A stretch of DNA of 64,000 bases from Orientallactaga sibirica (lineage: Eukaryota > Chordata > Mammalia > Rodentia > Dipodidae). Below the pieces are notes generated by a model, which was not told where the DNA came from, did not search any database, and saw only the letters and a list, made by a program, of their open reading frames with translations. Made by a program: the position numbers and the translations under genes. Location of the stretch: NCBI GenBank assembly GCA_036365145.1, contig JAEOAD010000001.1, positions 100,227,501 through 100,291,500 on the forward strand. Reading direction: 5' to 3'. This document shows positions 33,470-45,500 of the stretch, piece after piece (within the stretch, counting starts at the first letter, position 1; the number at the start of each line of letters is the position of its first letter).

Positions 33470-35070
33470 TAAAAATAATTTGTGGGGTGCCATTGTACAG
33501 TTGGGTGATCATAGAGAACAAACAATGTTATTTTTACTTCAGAAAGCTAGTAAGTATTTTGAGTACTCAAATCACAAACATTTGACAAATATCTAAGGAG
33601 AAAGATATATTCAACATGATTTTAACACTGTGGAATATACACATGATACAAATCTTTGCATAGTACTCTATTAACACATGCAATTTTGTGTATTTATGGA
33701 TCATAAATAATTTAAAATTAAATAAATTAATAATTTTAAAATAAATTTAAGTTAAATAAAACTGAGAAGACATGATCCCAATTATGGTTTTATCCACTGG
33801 GTATGCCTTTTCCAATAAATCCTCATTTCCAAGAAAAAGCTTCTCCCAGGGGCCAAAAGCTTAGACAAAATTAGCATTAATTTACGGTTCTTCTATAAAA
33901 ATAAGCATAAGGCTGTCTTTTGACTGTACTTTAGCATTTTCATTTGTGTGTTTTGTTTCTAAAACACAGGTGGGATTTTTGAACATTAGGCAAACAAGAA
34001 TCAAGGCATAAGTGGATACAATATGAAGGCCCATGAATTTAATGTGTCCAAAAGTGAATCATTTAATTCTAATTAGCCCATCAATGGTGTCTACTAAAGC
34101 AAAGAAGCATGTATTCTGTCAAGTAGCCCACGTTAGTCATCACATGTTTCTCTCCCACTTGACATTTCAGCATGAAAGCATAGAAACACACCAGCCCTCC
34201 ACAGAGGAAGCCTGAATTGGCCATTTCCCATATCAAAGGGCCAGTTAGTCTCCTGCAAAGACCCCAGCCTTTTGTGCTATAGTAACAAACATGAAAGATT
34301 TTGAGTAGTCCATAAATGGCCATATAAATTATCCTCAGGTGAAATGTTCAGTGCAAAATCTAAGGGTGCATCTTTTACCATGACTCATAATCACCAACAT
34401 AGATACCATCCAGTATGAATTAGCTCAGTAGACCTGGACCATCCTCCTATGGAGTGCCTCCTCTACCAGTCAATGACTTCGTGGCAAATTTCTGGACTGT
34501 GACCCTGGACATGTACAGAAAAGCTTTCATTTTAAAGAAAATGAAAATTGGCAATATTTTTTTTTTGTGTGCAACAATTTAGTAACCACTAAATCTATGA
34601 TTTTCTGACCATAATTTGCACTAAACTTCAGCTTCTACATATCATGTTTTCTACTTCCCAGGTAACCCAGCTGATGGTTGCTGGGTATTTATCATGTGCC
34701 TGAAATTGTGCCAAGTGCTGTGGCAGAGTTTGAAGCAAGCCATAATCCTTAGCCTTTTTGGAGTTTATATTTTATGAGAGGAGGGAGGAGAGAGAGATAC
34801 TAAAATAGAAAGGAGGAGGAAAATGAGGAGGAGTGATAATAATTATTTAAGGGGTGACAATAATTTTTAATCAGCTCCAGCTATATCTTGCTTTAGGCTT
34901 TCAGTCTGTGATTTATCCAGTGACCATCATGCATTAGCATTTACAAATAGTCATTCAATAAATCCATACAACCCAGAGGTGGTTTCTATTTCTGTATATT
35001 TTAGAGAAGGACTGGACTTCAGAATATGATGAAATAGTAACAACAATGGCATTATAATAGAAAGCAATAA
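33470..35070. other. No gene seen; one possible ancient repeat piece
   Basis: Unique DNA. Positions 34680-34770 (TTATCATGTGCCTGAAATTG, GGAGTTTATATTTTATGAG) resemble an ancient mammalian repeat of the MIR/L2 era. An A/T-only region lies near 33700-33760. Confidence 0.4.
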
Positions 35071-35074
35071 ATTC

Positions 35075-35275
35075 AGGAAACATAATGCATGCCAAGCATT
35101 CACTCATACTGTCTCACTGAACTTTATCTCAATACTGTGAGGCACAATTATTATCCCTAATTTATTATTGAGGACAGGGTATTTAGCAAAACTCCTGTGG
35201 TCACAAAGCTATCAATTAGAAGAGTGAGAATATAAACCCCAGTCAAACTATCTCCGAGTCATTTTGTCTATGCAC
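35075..35275 (-). mobile_element. MIR SINE, antisense
   Basis: The plus strand shows ACTTTATCTCAATACTGTGA, ATTATTATCCCTAATTTATT, GTGGTCACAAAGCT and AATATAAACCCCAGTC. This is the complement of MIR. A second short piece (GAGAAAACTGAGGCTCAAG) follows at 35276-35300. Confidence 0.6.
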
Positions 35276-35369
35276 AAATGAGAAAACTGAGGCTCAAGAT
35301 GATTAGTTCTTGCTCTATAAGCTGCAAGTTAAAGAAAGTTTGGTCTCAAACCCATCTACCCTATAGTCC

Positions 35370-36455
35370 ACATGGTTTCTCACCCATAAAAGATGAATCT
35401 CCACATTCTAAGCTGTAACCTGAAGATGGCCCTATTTTGTGGCTCCGTATCTCTCACGGCAAATATAAAATGGACATGACTGTCACCTTCCTCAGTCCTC
35501 TCATCTGGGGGACAGCTTTCTCTTCACACTTTTCCAATCTCAGTATCAACTTTCCTAGGAGTCACACCTGACTTCAACAGCCTTCTGCACATTGGCATGG
35601 CCTGGGCCTCCCACTTTGCATCCTTTTAGCTTTCACCAGCTCCTGGGATGCAGCATTCATCTGTGCTCACATATGTTGTTCTGGCAATGCCCCTCAATCC
35701 TGCCCATGTGTGCAGCCATGCAAAGCAACCCAGGCAAGCTGCTGTAGTCAAGGACAGCATAGGACAGGGAGATAAGTGACAAAGAGAAAGTGGCAGCTGA
35801 CAGAATAGGAGAGAAAGATGCATCACAGTGACTGAAAATAATAGCAAGTCATTGTAGCCACGGGACATGGCCTTATAGAAGCATGAGGTGGCAGGGAGCA
35901 ATCTTCTCTTTTTGTATTAGACAGTGAACCAATGGCATTAGAACCTTTGCTTTTGAATACTTTCATCCATACTAGAAGATAAACACTGTCCTTTTCTGTT
36001 TTAAACAAGAGAAGTTGATTACATTGGGCGTTAAATAAATTTTGCTTGGCATAGAGTGAATATGAAAGAGATCAGTGGAAACTCACATTGATCTATCATA
36101 AAAACATGCTTTATATACTACTAATATTTTCTAGTCAAAATATTACAAAAGGTTCATGAGATTAAAAACTCTGCGCTGATGTGTTAGATACTTTTTATAA
36201 CAAAACAGGTAAATTGCAAGACAACAGGAGTGAACAAGGTTCTATATTAATCATACTAGGAGAGCACAGGCGACCTTCTGAAAAGGTCACGATAGAACAC
36301 TGAGGTGAAAAGCAAATGTCAGTGGACTAAAAGGAAAAGAGAAAACAAGGACCCATGAAGAAGAAGGTACATTATCCTGCTTGCTTAAATATTTGCAAAA
36401 TAGGAGCATCATTGAAAGTGATTTAAGAGGGAATAGGTTATTTATTAGACTGAAT
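35370..36455. other. No gene seen
   Basis: Unique DNA. The overlapping frames at 35626-36008 show no domain. Confidence 0.45.
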
Positions 36456-36460
36456 TACTT

Positions 36461-36650
36461 GTGAGCTGAAGTAATCCTCCTGTCTCCATCACCCTCTGTG
36501 CCAGAGTTACTGGAGAATAGAAACCAGGTCATCATGCTTTGTAAGCAAGTGTCATTAACCACTAAGCAATCTCTCCAGCCGCTGTAATATGTCTATTTAT
36601 GTGGGTGTTGGAGATCAAACTCAGATCCACATGCTTATCCAGAAAGCACT
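36461..36650 (-). mobile_element. B2/B4-like SINE fragments, antisense
   Basis: Two degraded pieces: AACCACTAAGCAATCTCTCC (complement of the tRNA-like head) and TGTTGGAGATCAAACTCAGA, an antisense B4-type block. Confidence 0.6.
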
Positions 36651-36855
36651 CTTAAATCAGACTATATGATACCTTATACATAGTCTGTAAGGATCAATCT
36701 AGAAGTCTAGGTGAGAATCAAACATATAACTATGTATATGTGTGATGGGGCAGGAGCTAAGCAGAATTAACTAAGCATATTTTCAGGCATGATGTACAAT
36801 GAAATTCTGGGAAAAAAATAGTGGAGCATCAAAGATTAGAAAAAAGCCAGTGGAG

Positions 36856-37121
36856 GGCTGGGGAGATGGCTTAGCAGTTAAGGCACCTGCCTCCTAAGCC
36901 AGTTCCAATCTCCAGTGGTTCCAATCTCCAGGTTCCACGTTTAGCCAGATGCAAAGTGACACAAGGGCGTAATGCTGCACTTGGCCACAAGGGGGGGGCA
37001 CACATCTGGATTTCGTTCGCAGCAGCTGAGAGGCTGCTGGCACCCCAATCTCTATCTGTCTTCCTTTCCCTCTCTCTCTGTCTCTCTCTGTCTCTCTCCA
37101 AAAAAAAAAAAAAAGAAAAAG
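36856..37121 (+). mobile_element. B2-like SINE, family II, internal duplication, exact target duplication
   Basis: The head GGCTGGGGAGATGGCTTAGC is followed by a doubled TTCCAATCTCCAG (36903-36931), GCCAGATGCAAAGTGACACA, a CTCTCTGTCTC linker and an A-run tail with two G interruptions. AAAAAGCCAGTGGAG at 36841-36855 and 37122-37136 is a perfect 15-base target duplication, so the insertion is young. Confidence 0.96.
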
Positions 37122-37139
37122 AAAAAGCCAGTGGAGAAG

Positions 37140-38450
37140 AGGGCAAAGGGACAAAGGGAGAAGAGGGAAGAAGAGAATATGAGCAAATATGAGCACTCAA
37201 TGAATATATATCTTTTATAACTATGTATTCATTTTTCTATCCTGAAGAAGCTATAAGTGAAACAGAACACAAAAAGAAAGAAATTAAACCATTTTTCAGG
37301 ATGTCAATTTCGTAAGGAATGATTATCTTATTATGATATTACATCAATATCCATTCAAAGAAATTGCCTTGTGGATTAAGAATCCACCCTCACTACAAAT
37401 GTAAAGTTCCATCGTAATACATACAGCAATGCCTCTTAAGTAGAGTTATCATTTTATAGTTCCATATTTTAAACAAAGCTAACCTGAGACTTATTTTTAT
37501 GTAAAGATAATTTATATGAGTGGATCCCCTTGTAAAAGTGACTTATGATCCTGGTCTAATCAGGCTGTCACCACCCCAAACCATAGAAGACATCTATTTT
37601 CTCTAAGTTTTGGAGTATGCAAGTTCAAAATGAAGATTCTAGCAATGTTTGGCTTCTGCCAAGAGCACTCTCCTTGGATCTGGTCCATGGAGATAATGCA
37701 GTTGTCTGCTTTGTTGTCAGATGGTTTTTGGACCAGATTCCAGTGATATGACTGAGCATTTCAAATCCACTCATATTTTCCCTTACTTATTTCAATGGTG
37801 CTCCACCTGCATGATTCATAAACAGCATCTCTCACGACTCCTGCATGGGAGAGCAGAAATTAACAAAAATCCATGATTGTAACAGTTGGACTGGAAAGTG
37901 GGTTAAGGCTTGATGGTTGACAAGAGTCCGGAGGAAAATAGTATCTTATCATGAGAATGAACTTGTGTCATCTGAAGGTGAGACCAATATGGAGATTTAG
38001 ATCTTGATATGGTATAAAAGGTAGCCAGTCCCTCAAGCTGCATGCATCGATAAAACATTAGTTACATGAAAGACAAGACAGAGAAAGCTAGCATTCATTA
38101 AACATCCAGTTTGTACTAGGCATTCCATTTTTTTTTATTGAAAATCTGAGCAAAATGTTGACTTTTCTCTGGGGAGTTTGTATGCCCTGAAGGAGGATAA
38201 AATGTGAAAATAGAGTAAGTGACTATAATTACAGTATTAAAATTCTCCCTGGATGACCCAGGATGGTTTATGGGCTCCTGTATTAAGTGCTAATCTGTTC
38301 AGCCTCAGAGGCCTCTGGAGGCTCTTTTTCATTACTTCAAACTGTTGCAGTGGAGAAAGGAAACCCAACTATGAAGCAATCACCCTTGTAGAGCTTTCAA
38401 CAAACAGAAATTACTTCTCAGCTATCTCAACCTGTTCAACCCAAAAGGAT
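37140..38450. other. No gene seen
   Basis: Unique DNA; I recognise nothing. Confidence 0.45.
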
Positions 38451-38454
38451 ACAG

Positions 38455-38955
38455 CCTGAGACTGAGCACTTCATTCCATTTAATCCTTGAAGTATCGCTG
38501 CAAACTAGGTATGATTCTTACGTCTTTCTTAATACTAACTTTGCTTTCTCTTTTATTGTCCATATGAGGGGAAGGACACATGTATCCCACAGCATGCATG
38601 TGGAAGTAAGACGACAGATGACATTTAGGATAGTCCTTGCCTTTTGCCTTGTGTAAGGAAGGGTTTCTCATTGTTCATCCCTGTGCTACATTTGCAAACT
38701 TCTGGGAAATCCTGTCTCTGCCTCCTTCTCGCTGCCACTGCACTGGGATTATAGAAAACTACCACAGCTGGTGGCTTTAATGTGGACTCTGAGGAGGCAG
38801 GCTCAGATATTCAGAGTTCCACAGCAAGTACTTTGTTCTCTGAGCCATCTTTCCAGCCCACTATTCCTAGTTCTCTTTTATAAATGAAGTGGTCAGAGTT
38901 CAGAGAAGTTATACATGTTCCTGAGATCATAAAACCAGGAATTATTGTCTTTTAT
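38455..38955 (-). mobile_element. MIR SINE, antisense, split by a B4-like insertion
   Basis: The left piece (ATTTAATCCTTGAAGTATCG, AACTAGGTATGATT) and right piece (TATAAATGAAGTGGTCAGAG, GAGATCATAAAACCAGGAAT) are adjacent parts of one antisense MIR. They are separated by the B4-like SINE at about 38560-38865. Confidence 0.5.
38560..38865 (-). mobile_element. B4-like composite SINE, antisense, diverged
   Basis: The plus strand has CCTGTCTCTGCCTCCTTCTC, ACTGGGATTATAGAAAACTA, TAATGTGGACTCTGAGGAGG and CTGAGCCATCTTTCCAGCCC, in the order of an antisense B4 element. Confidence 0.65.
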
Positions 38956-39410
38956 GCATAATTCCATCATGATTCTAAAATGTGTTAGATGCTTTGTTAA
39001 CCAATTATAACATTATGCATTCACTTATTGAGTATATCCGATAGGACAGACCATGTGAGATATCTTGTCTTGGTGCCCAGGGAGGTACTACTTGCCACTG
39101 AGACGAATTGGAAATATTATGTACTAGTGAAATGAGATGGTGGGGAAGACTCAAAAGGTAAGTCAATACTAAAGAGAGTTTTAGGATGGAATTCCAACTG
39201 AAGCAGTCAGGGCAACTGTGAACTCATATGGGAGACTTGACCAAGATTTAAGAGAAAGGAGTTGGGATGAGGAGTAGAAGGATGTGGCCTTCAGAAGGAG
39301 GCTTATAGACAGACGGCGTACTTGCTTGCAAGACAGACTTTAGCAGTAAATTATGTGTTGCATAAGTATCACTCCCTAGTGAAAAGATTCCTACATCTAT
39401 AACCCGCTGC

Positions 39411-39757
39411 GATGGTTTATTGTCTTTAACTTGAGAGGACCTAGAATCGCCTGTGACAAAGTATCTCTTCGTTTAGCATCTGGCAGGCTAATTAAGGAGG
39501 GAAGACTCACCCAACTGTGAGTGGCACTATTCCAATTCCTGAGATCCTAAACCATATAAACCCAGGCGACCTGGCTAAGCAGTGTAATTTATTAATCTGC
39601 TCTGCTTCCTCACTGGTGACTGAATATGACCAACTCCTGCCACCATGCTTTTCCAGCCATAACGGGCTATAACCTGCAAATATACCTTTCTTCTCATAAA
39701 CAGCTTTTATCAGGCATTTGTCCCAGCAACAAGAAGTTGATTAATATACCAAGAGAC
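39411..39757. mobile_element. Old rodent interspersed repeat, copy 3
   Basis: GATGGTTTATTGTCTTTAAC at the start, GGAGGGAAGACTCACCCAAC in the middle and CCCAGCAACAAGAAGTTGA at the end follow the same block order as the copies at 19517 and 19850. Confidence 0.6.
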
Positions 39758-39795
39758 CAGAAATTAATCAGAAATTAATATAACATCAGGATCTA

Positions 39796-39797
<2 letters not shown>

Positions 39798-39829
<32 letters not shown>
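39798..39829. repeat. Poly-T run (32) at the truncated edge of an LTR
   Basis: Thirty-two T, directly followed by GATTAACACCTCCTGAGG, which is internal LTR sequence. The first ~90 bases of the LTR are missing. Confidence 0.97.
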
Positions 39830-39830
<1 letters not shown>

Positions 39831-41622
39831 ATTAACACCTCCTGAGGCAGAGTATTGTTGGGGCGGGCTTATGGGTATTATAGCCAGCTTCCTTGCCAGT
39901 GTTTGGCACACTCTCCTGTTGCTGTTGTCCACCTTATGTTGACCAGAGAGTGATGTCCACCCTCTGCTCATGCCATTGTTTTTCCTGCCATCATGGAGCT
40001 TCCCCCTCGAGCCTGTAAGCCAAAATAAACCTCTTTTTTCCCACAAGCTGCTCTTAGTCGGGTGATTTCTGCCAGCAATGCAAACCTGACTGCAACAGTA
40101 AAGTGGTACCGAGGAGTGAGATTGCTGCTAGACACCTGACTGTGGCTTTGGCCTTTTGGAGCTGATTTTTAAGAGGAATGTGGAAGGATTTGAAACCTTG
40201 GCCTAAGAGACACCTTGCAGTGCTGTAAGTACAGCTTGATGGACTATTCTGGTCAGAGCTGAAAGACCTGAATGCAGTGAGAACTATGGACTGTGAGGTT
40301 TGGCTTATGAGGGTAAGAAAGAGCTTTATTTGGACTGGGCTAGCAGTTTGTGTGACAAGTTTGCTGTTATTCCCGTGTCCTGAGAAGTTGTGCAGGGTTG
40401 CTTTGCGTAGAAATGAACTGGTGTGAGCAGAAGGATATGGCACAGAAAAAATGAAATCTTTGGGTGAACTCTTCCTGTTCAGCTGCAATTGAGAGATTAC
40501 AACCTTTGAGATTGGGCCAGCTGACCTGCAGTGGGGCAACAGGAAGAATGCAGACTCTTTTGAAGGGGCCTGAAGACTGAAGGAGTGTCCTGTTCTTCAA
40601 AGTCTGATTTATTCCCCCCTGGATTAACAAATTGGCACTCTACCTGGTATTGTGTAGTATAAGAAATGCAGGAAAGAGAGGGTCATTGAGTTTTTAACAC
40701 GGTCTTGTGTTTTGGAAATGGCCATGGGCAGTGTGAAGCAGGTTTGCTGGATGCCTGCATGGAGATCCCATGGGGCCATGAGGATGGACCGTGGGTTGCA
40801 GTGGAGACCCAGTGGAGATGCCGGGACTATGAGATGGCTGCCAAGGAGAGCTGCTGGCCCTGGATGAAGTTTTCCAGGACTGTGAGTAGCCTAGCTGGAG
40901 GGGTGGAATTGGAACTCCAGAGACTTGTTGCTGGTTAGTTATAGGACTTGGGGATTTGTCACTGACTAGTTGTTGGACTTGGGAGTTACAGAGTTTGATG
41001 TTTGCCCTGGTTGTTTAAAATCTTGTATTGGTTAAGTATTTCTTTGTTTTGCCCAATGCCATCCTTTGCAGTGTGAATGTTTTATTCTGTGCCATTATGG
41101 GGTTTTTTGGGGGATATTTTTGGTATTCTGGTTCAGTTAAAAGATCTTGGATTATGGGGATGCATGAACATCATTGGAATTGATAAAAACTATGGGGACT
41201 TTTAAATTTGCATGAATGCATTACATTTTACATCATGTATGGTTATCAGTTTATGGGGGCCAGGGGCGGAATGTGGTGGTTTGATTCAGGTGCCCCCCCA
41301 TAAACTTCAAGTGTTCTGAATGCTAGGTTCCCAGCTGATGGCAACTTGGGAATTAACACCTCCTGGAGGCAGAGTATTGTTGGGGGCGGGCTTATGGGTA
41401 TTATAGCCAGCTTCCCCTTGCCGGTGTTTGGCACACTCTCCTGTTGCTGTTGTCCACCTTATGTTGACCAGAGAGTGATGTCCACCCTCTGCTCATGCCA
41501 TCGTTTTTCCTGCCATCATGGAGCTTCCCCCTCGAGCCTGTAAGCCAAAATACACCTCTTTTTTCCCACAAGCTGCTCTTAGTTGGGTGATTTCTGCCAG
41601 CAATGCGAACCTGACTGCAACA
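39830..41622 (+). mobile_element. MaLR-type element with 5'-truncated LTR
   Basis: The partial 5' LTR is 39830-40097, internal region 40098-41271 and complete 3' LTR 41272-41622 (TGTGGTGGTTTG to GACTGCAACA, 351 bases). The 5' and 3' LTRs are very similar over their shared part, so this copy is younger than the one at 23-25 kb. The internal region opens AAGTGGTACCGAGGAGTGAG and ends at the purine-rich GGGGCCAGGGGCGGAA. It carries no sense gag-pol frame. Antisense frames of 161 codons (40054-40539) and 87 codons (40367-40630) overlap on the minus strand. No target duplication was found. Confidence 0.9.
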
Positions 41623-41624
41623 GT

Positions 41625-43950
41625 ACGTATGTGTCCTTTCAATTCCAAACATTCTGTTGTTCAGACACAAGTATTACAGTACTAACATAGAACATTATGG
41701 CTTAAAAAGAATATGTTGGTTCTGAGTTAAGATATGTTATGTTCAAGATAGCCTTTCAAAGACATTGTGATATGTTAGTAGTCACCACTGACTACAGTTG
41801 TTCTTACTGTTGTTAGATTTTAGAGTTGACAATGGAAGACCAAGATGGACAGTATCTTGGATCTAAGACTTTTAAAGAGGGGCTAAGGGAGAATGAGAGA
41901 AAACATTTAGAGAAACAAGGGAGAGAGGGTGCATGTACAAGACAGAGAGAGAAATGAAGAAAGAGAGAGATAGAAAAAGGAGAATTCATGCACTGGTAGC
42001 AGGAGAACCAAACAGACCACTAGTGAGGGTCAGGGTGGATTTTAATGGGGAGAGGAGATAGACTGCTCTGTGAGGGAGAGGACTTGGGTGTGTGCAGATT
42101 TATGAGTTGGGGGAAGGTAGCCTTCCCACCTCTTAGCCCAGAGATGTGATCAATTATCATACCCCAGGGCATTCCCAGAGTTAACATGACCCAGCTGGTA
42201 GGGGAGGGGCAAGATGGGTAGGGAGATGTGAGACAACAAAGTGTTACCCTTTTTTGTATATTAATTCATTTAATTTAAAACATACACTCAACATAATTTG
42301 CAGAAGTTCTGGGGGATAGAAGTAGTGTGTTATGTCTTCAAATGGTTACAGCTTTAAAAGCCATAACTTGGCACCTGGGGGCAAAGACAAGTCATGAATT
42401 ATATCATTACATAATTCAGATGTTTTATTGTTGCCACTTATATTTTAAAATGGACAAGGTCTCATTTAGAAAACAAAATAAGCAAAGAAAAACAGAGACA
42501 TTGTCCCTCTAGAAGCAGTTAGTGGGAAAGGGATGGGGAAAGGTCACCTTGGCACATATTTCTGAAATGATGTTGCCAACCCCAAACTCTCATGAAATTA
42601 GCATTTCATTTGTTCATAGAATGTTGCCTCATACCTGTATCCCTTTGTGAAATCCTTTGATTGGCTAAAAAAAAAATCACAAGGATATAAAAAGCAAAGC
42701 AAATTAATACAATATACTATCTACTTCTATAGGTTAGTCTCTAGCATTAGTCTTATGCCTACTTTTCCCATCCAAAAATTTGTATCATTTATATAAAAAT
42801 GTAAAAGATCGTTTATTTTAACCCACATTTTTATCACTGTGCTCTTGCAAAATGACATTTTTATACTGGTATTTACTATCTTTATGGAGTGCTCATGTCC
42901 TTTTTATTTCTCTCATACTTTAATGGAAGTGAAAGCAAGCTAAAGCAAGAAGAATGAAGAATGTGGAAATTTTGGTTGGTGGAGTTTAATTAATTATACC
43001 AAACTGTGCTTTGAATCAGCCTTGAAAAGTGATTGGTTTAATAGCCCTGTGAACAAACAGCAGAGTTACAGTTACATTTGATTTATAGTCTATTTCAACT
43101 ATAAATCAGCTCCAATTAATAGTTCCTTTCTCAAAGAAAGGGGAATCTTTTGGGGGAACATTGACTAGATGACTGCCTAATTTCAAAGAAAAGCTCCCAG
43201 GGCATAGGGTAGAGTAAGAGTAATAAAGAAATAAGAGGGTTGGTGTGTGTCTGGTCACTCAAGACAAAAGCTTTCTTTAGGTGCACTCTTCCAGAACATA
43301 TTGGCTCTATTAGTAGTTGAGATAAAAGGCACCTGGCAGTTGACCTCCACTGACTCAAATGCAGGACAGGTAGGAGCAGTGGCTCCTGTTCCTCCCTGTC
43401 CTGGTTACCGATGCATCTGAGAAGGAGCACTGAACATTCTTCCCACCCTCGCTGCAAGTTAGAACGAGACTGTGGGAAGGAGAGAAAAATGAAATGAAAA
43501 ACAAGCTTAACTATTGTAATGCTTTTATACCAAATGAAATTCAGTCTACTAGGATAATCAGTTTTGTCACCAGTGAACTATTATGGTCTGGATGATAAAC
43601 CCCCTCTCTCGGTAGTGCATAAACACATGATTTTCCTTGTGTTTCCAGACTCTTTCAGCACTTTTGAGGGTGCTTATAGTGCTCTTTGCAGGTTAACAAA
43701 CTGCTTAACATTTGGAAATACCTAAAAGGGAAATGTTAAAGGAAAACCCAATGAGCACAGTACTTCAAATTATTACTAACATAATATTCAATGCCTGGTT
43801 AACCTACACTTCCTGGTGGTGGGTTTCAGGCAGTCACTGGTCCCCAGGCTGGGAAAGTAGAAAACAGTAAATAAGTCTAAATATATGAAAACATGTGATA
43901 CACTCATAAATTAACAGGAAAATTTAAATGGATGGTATAAATAAATATAA
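41625..43950. other. No gene seen; GA-rich block at 41870-42000
   Basis: Unique DNA with a purine-rich stretch (GAGAGAG/AGAAAG wording). The 108-codon minus-strand frame (43131-43457) has no recognisable domain. Confidence 0.45.
43080..43107. other. Perfect 10-base inverted repeat, 8-base loop
   Basis: GATTTATAGT, then CTATTTCA, then ACTATAAATC. Nearby are TTAATTAATTA, GTGAACAAAC and CTTTCTCAAAGAAAG, all common in enhancers but also frequent in AT-rich DNA. Confidence 0.6.
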
Positions 43951-43954
43951 ATAC

Positions 43955-44155
43955 AAGGCTAGAGAAATGGCTCAGAGATTGAAGGCATTTGCTTGAAAAG
44001 CCTGTTGACCAAGATTCTATTTCTCATTAATCACCTAAAGCCAGATTCACATAGTTGAACATGCATCTGGTGTTTGTTTGCAATGGGATGAAGTCCTGGC
44101 ATACCCATACTCACTCTGTCTCTCTTTCTCAAATAAATAAATATATTAAAAATAT
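43955..44155 (+). mobile_element. B2-like SINE, family I, diverged
   Basis: The head GGCTAGAGAAATGGCTCAGA, core CATGCATCTGGTGTTTGTTT and tail CAAATAAATAAATAT are visible. Confidence 0.88.
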
Positions 44156-44309
44156 ATAAATATAAACACATTATATGACACTTATTTAAAGTATGTTCAT
44201 AATGTTTTTGTATTCTTAATATTTATATAGTTCCTATTATGTTTATCTTTTTTACATTGTATTTAAATTATATGCCAATTTATTTTTGTTAGTGTTATAC
44301 ATTTTAAAA

Positions 44310-44520
44310 ATATTTTATTTATTTATGTGAGAGAGACACAGAGAGAGAGAGAAAAACAGGCAGGTAGAGTGGGTACACCAGATCCTCCAGCCACTGCAAA
44401 TGAACTCCAGAGGCATGTGCCACCTTGTGCATCTGGCTTACATGAGTACTGGGGAATTGAACCTGGGTCCTTAGGCCTCACAGACAAGCTTCTTAACCAC
44501 TAAGCCATCTCTCTATCCCA
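44310..44520 (-). mobile_element. B2-like SINE, family I
   Basis: Antisense copy: TTTATTTATTTATGTGAGAG tail side, CACTGCAAATGAACTCCAGA, and ACTAAGCCATCTCTCTATCC at the head. Confidence 0.93.
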
Positions 44521-44524
44521 GTGT

Positions 44525-45438
44525 TATAAATTTTAACAAATGAACCAAGTTCATGAAACCATCTGTATAAACCATCTATAATTACATAACATCACTATAA
44601 AATAAAGCAACCACCAAAAAATACCTTACATAATAAAACAAAAATACATTACAATAAACTTAAGTGACATGCAGGTATCCCTGGGCCCTCTGTCACAAAT
44701 GTCTTCCACAGAATACCCCTGCCAAGAAGGATGCCCTGTCAGTATCGACCACCATCACCCCATGCCTAGAAATGTCTCTGACAAGCACAGGAAAAGCTGA
44801 GTAGGATAGAAAGACAGCTGGGACAGTTTACTCACCAGTCACCAATAACTCTCCATCAATATGAATGAGTGTATGTAAAAGAAGAGGAGGGATAACAAAA
44901 CATCTCGAGCTGCTCTGCCAAGTTTCTTCCTTTCCTTGGAATATATATGTACAATCATGAGTGCTATGCAGAGATAGGTTTGGCCTCTTTAACAAGACAT
45001 TGACATTGTCCTGATGGTCTGCTTCTGCATTTCTCAGTATCCTCTACACACCAGGTCTTGACCCTGAAGATGGGACAAAGGACAGACCCAGTACTCACTA
45101 TCATACCTTAATGTTTGAAAAGACAAAGATTTGCTGCAAGTGGAAGACTGGGAACTTCTTGGTAATAAAATTACAGCACCAAGGAGCTAAAATTCCAGGA
45201 AGACATTTTACAGAGCTTTGCCACTACCTGTGAGCGGAGTAAGCTGGAAGCACTTTTAGCTGGGAGAGGCACACCAAGACTTCTGTAGGAGAGAGACAAT
45301 GGGCTTGCTCCCCATTGCTCCTGATTCCGCTGAGGAATTTTTGTTTATTGCTACGCATGAGACCTCAGTGTTCCCCCACTGAGGGTGAAATCCCACCTTC
45401 CGGAGCATACAGTTATTTCTGGGGTGAAGCAAGTAGCT
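44525..45438. other. No gene seen
   Basis: 44530-45080 is moderately GC-rich and could be an old antisense retrocopy of a 3' UTR, but I cannot name a source. Confidence 0.35.
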
Positions 45439-45439
45439 T

Positions 45440-45494
<55 letters not shown>
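45440..45494. repeat. (AT)n microsatellite
   Basis: A pure AT run of about 55 bases. Confidence 0.97.

Positions 45495-45500
<6 letters not shown>

Noticed and set aside
33092..33493. 133-codon minus-strand frame
   Set aside because: Mostly antisense B2-like SINE with its (AAAT)n tail.
40054..40539. 161-codon minus-strand frame as a protein gene
   Set aside because: Antisense to the second MaLR element; its upstream part is in another frame compared with the 30 kb copy, which argues against a maintained protein.
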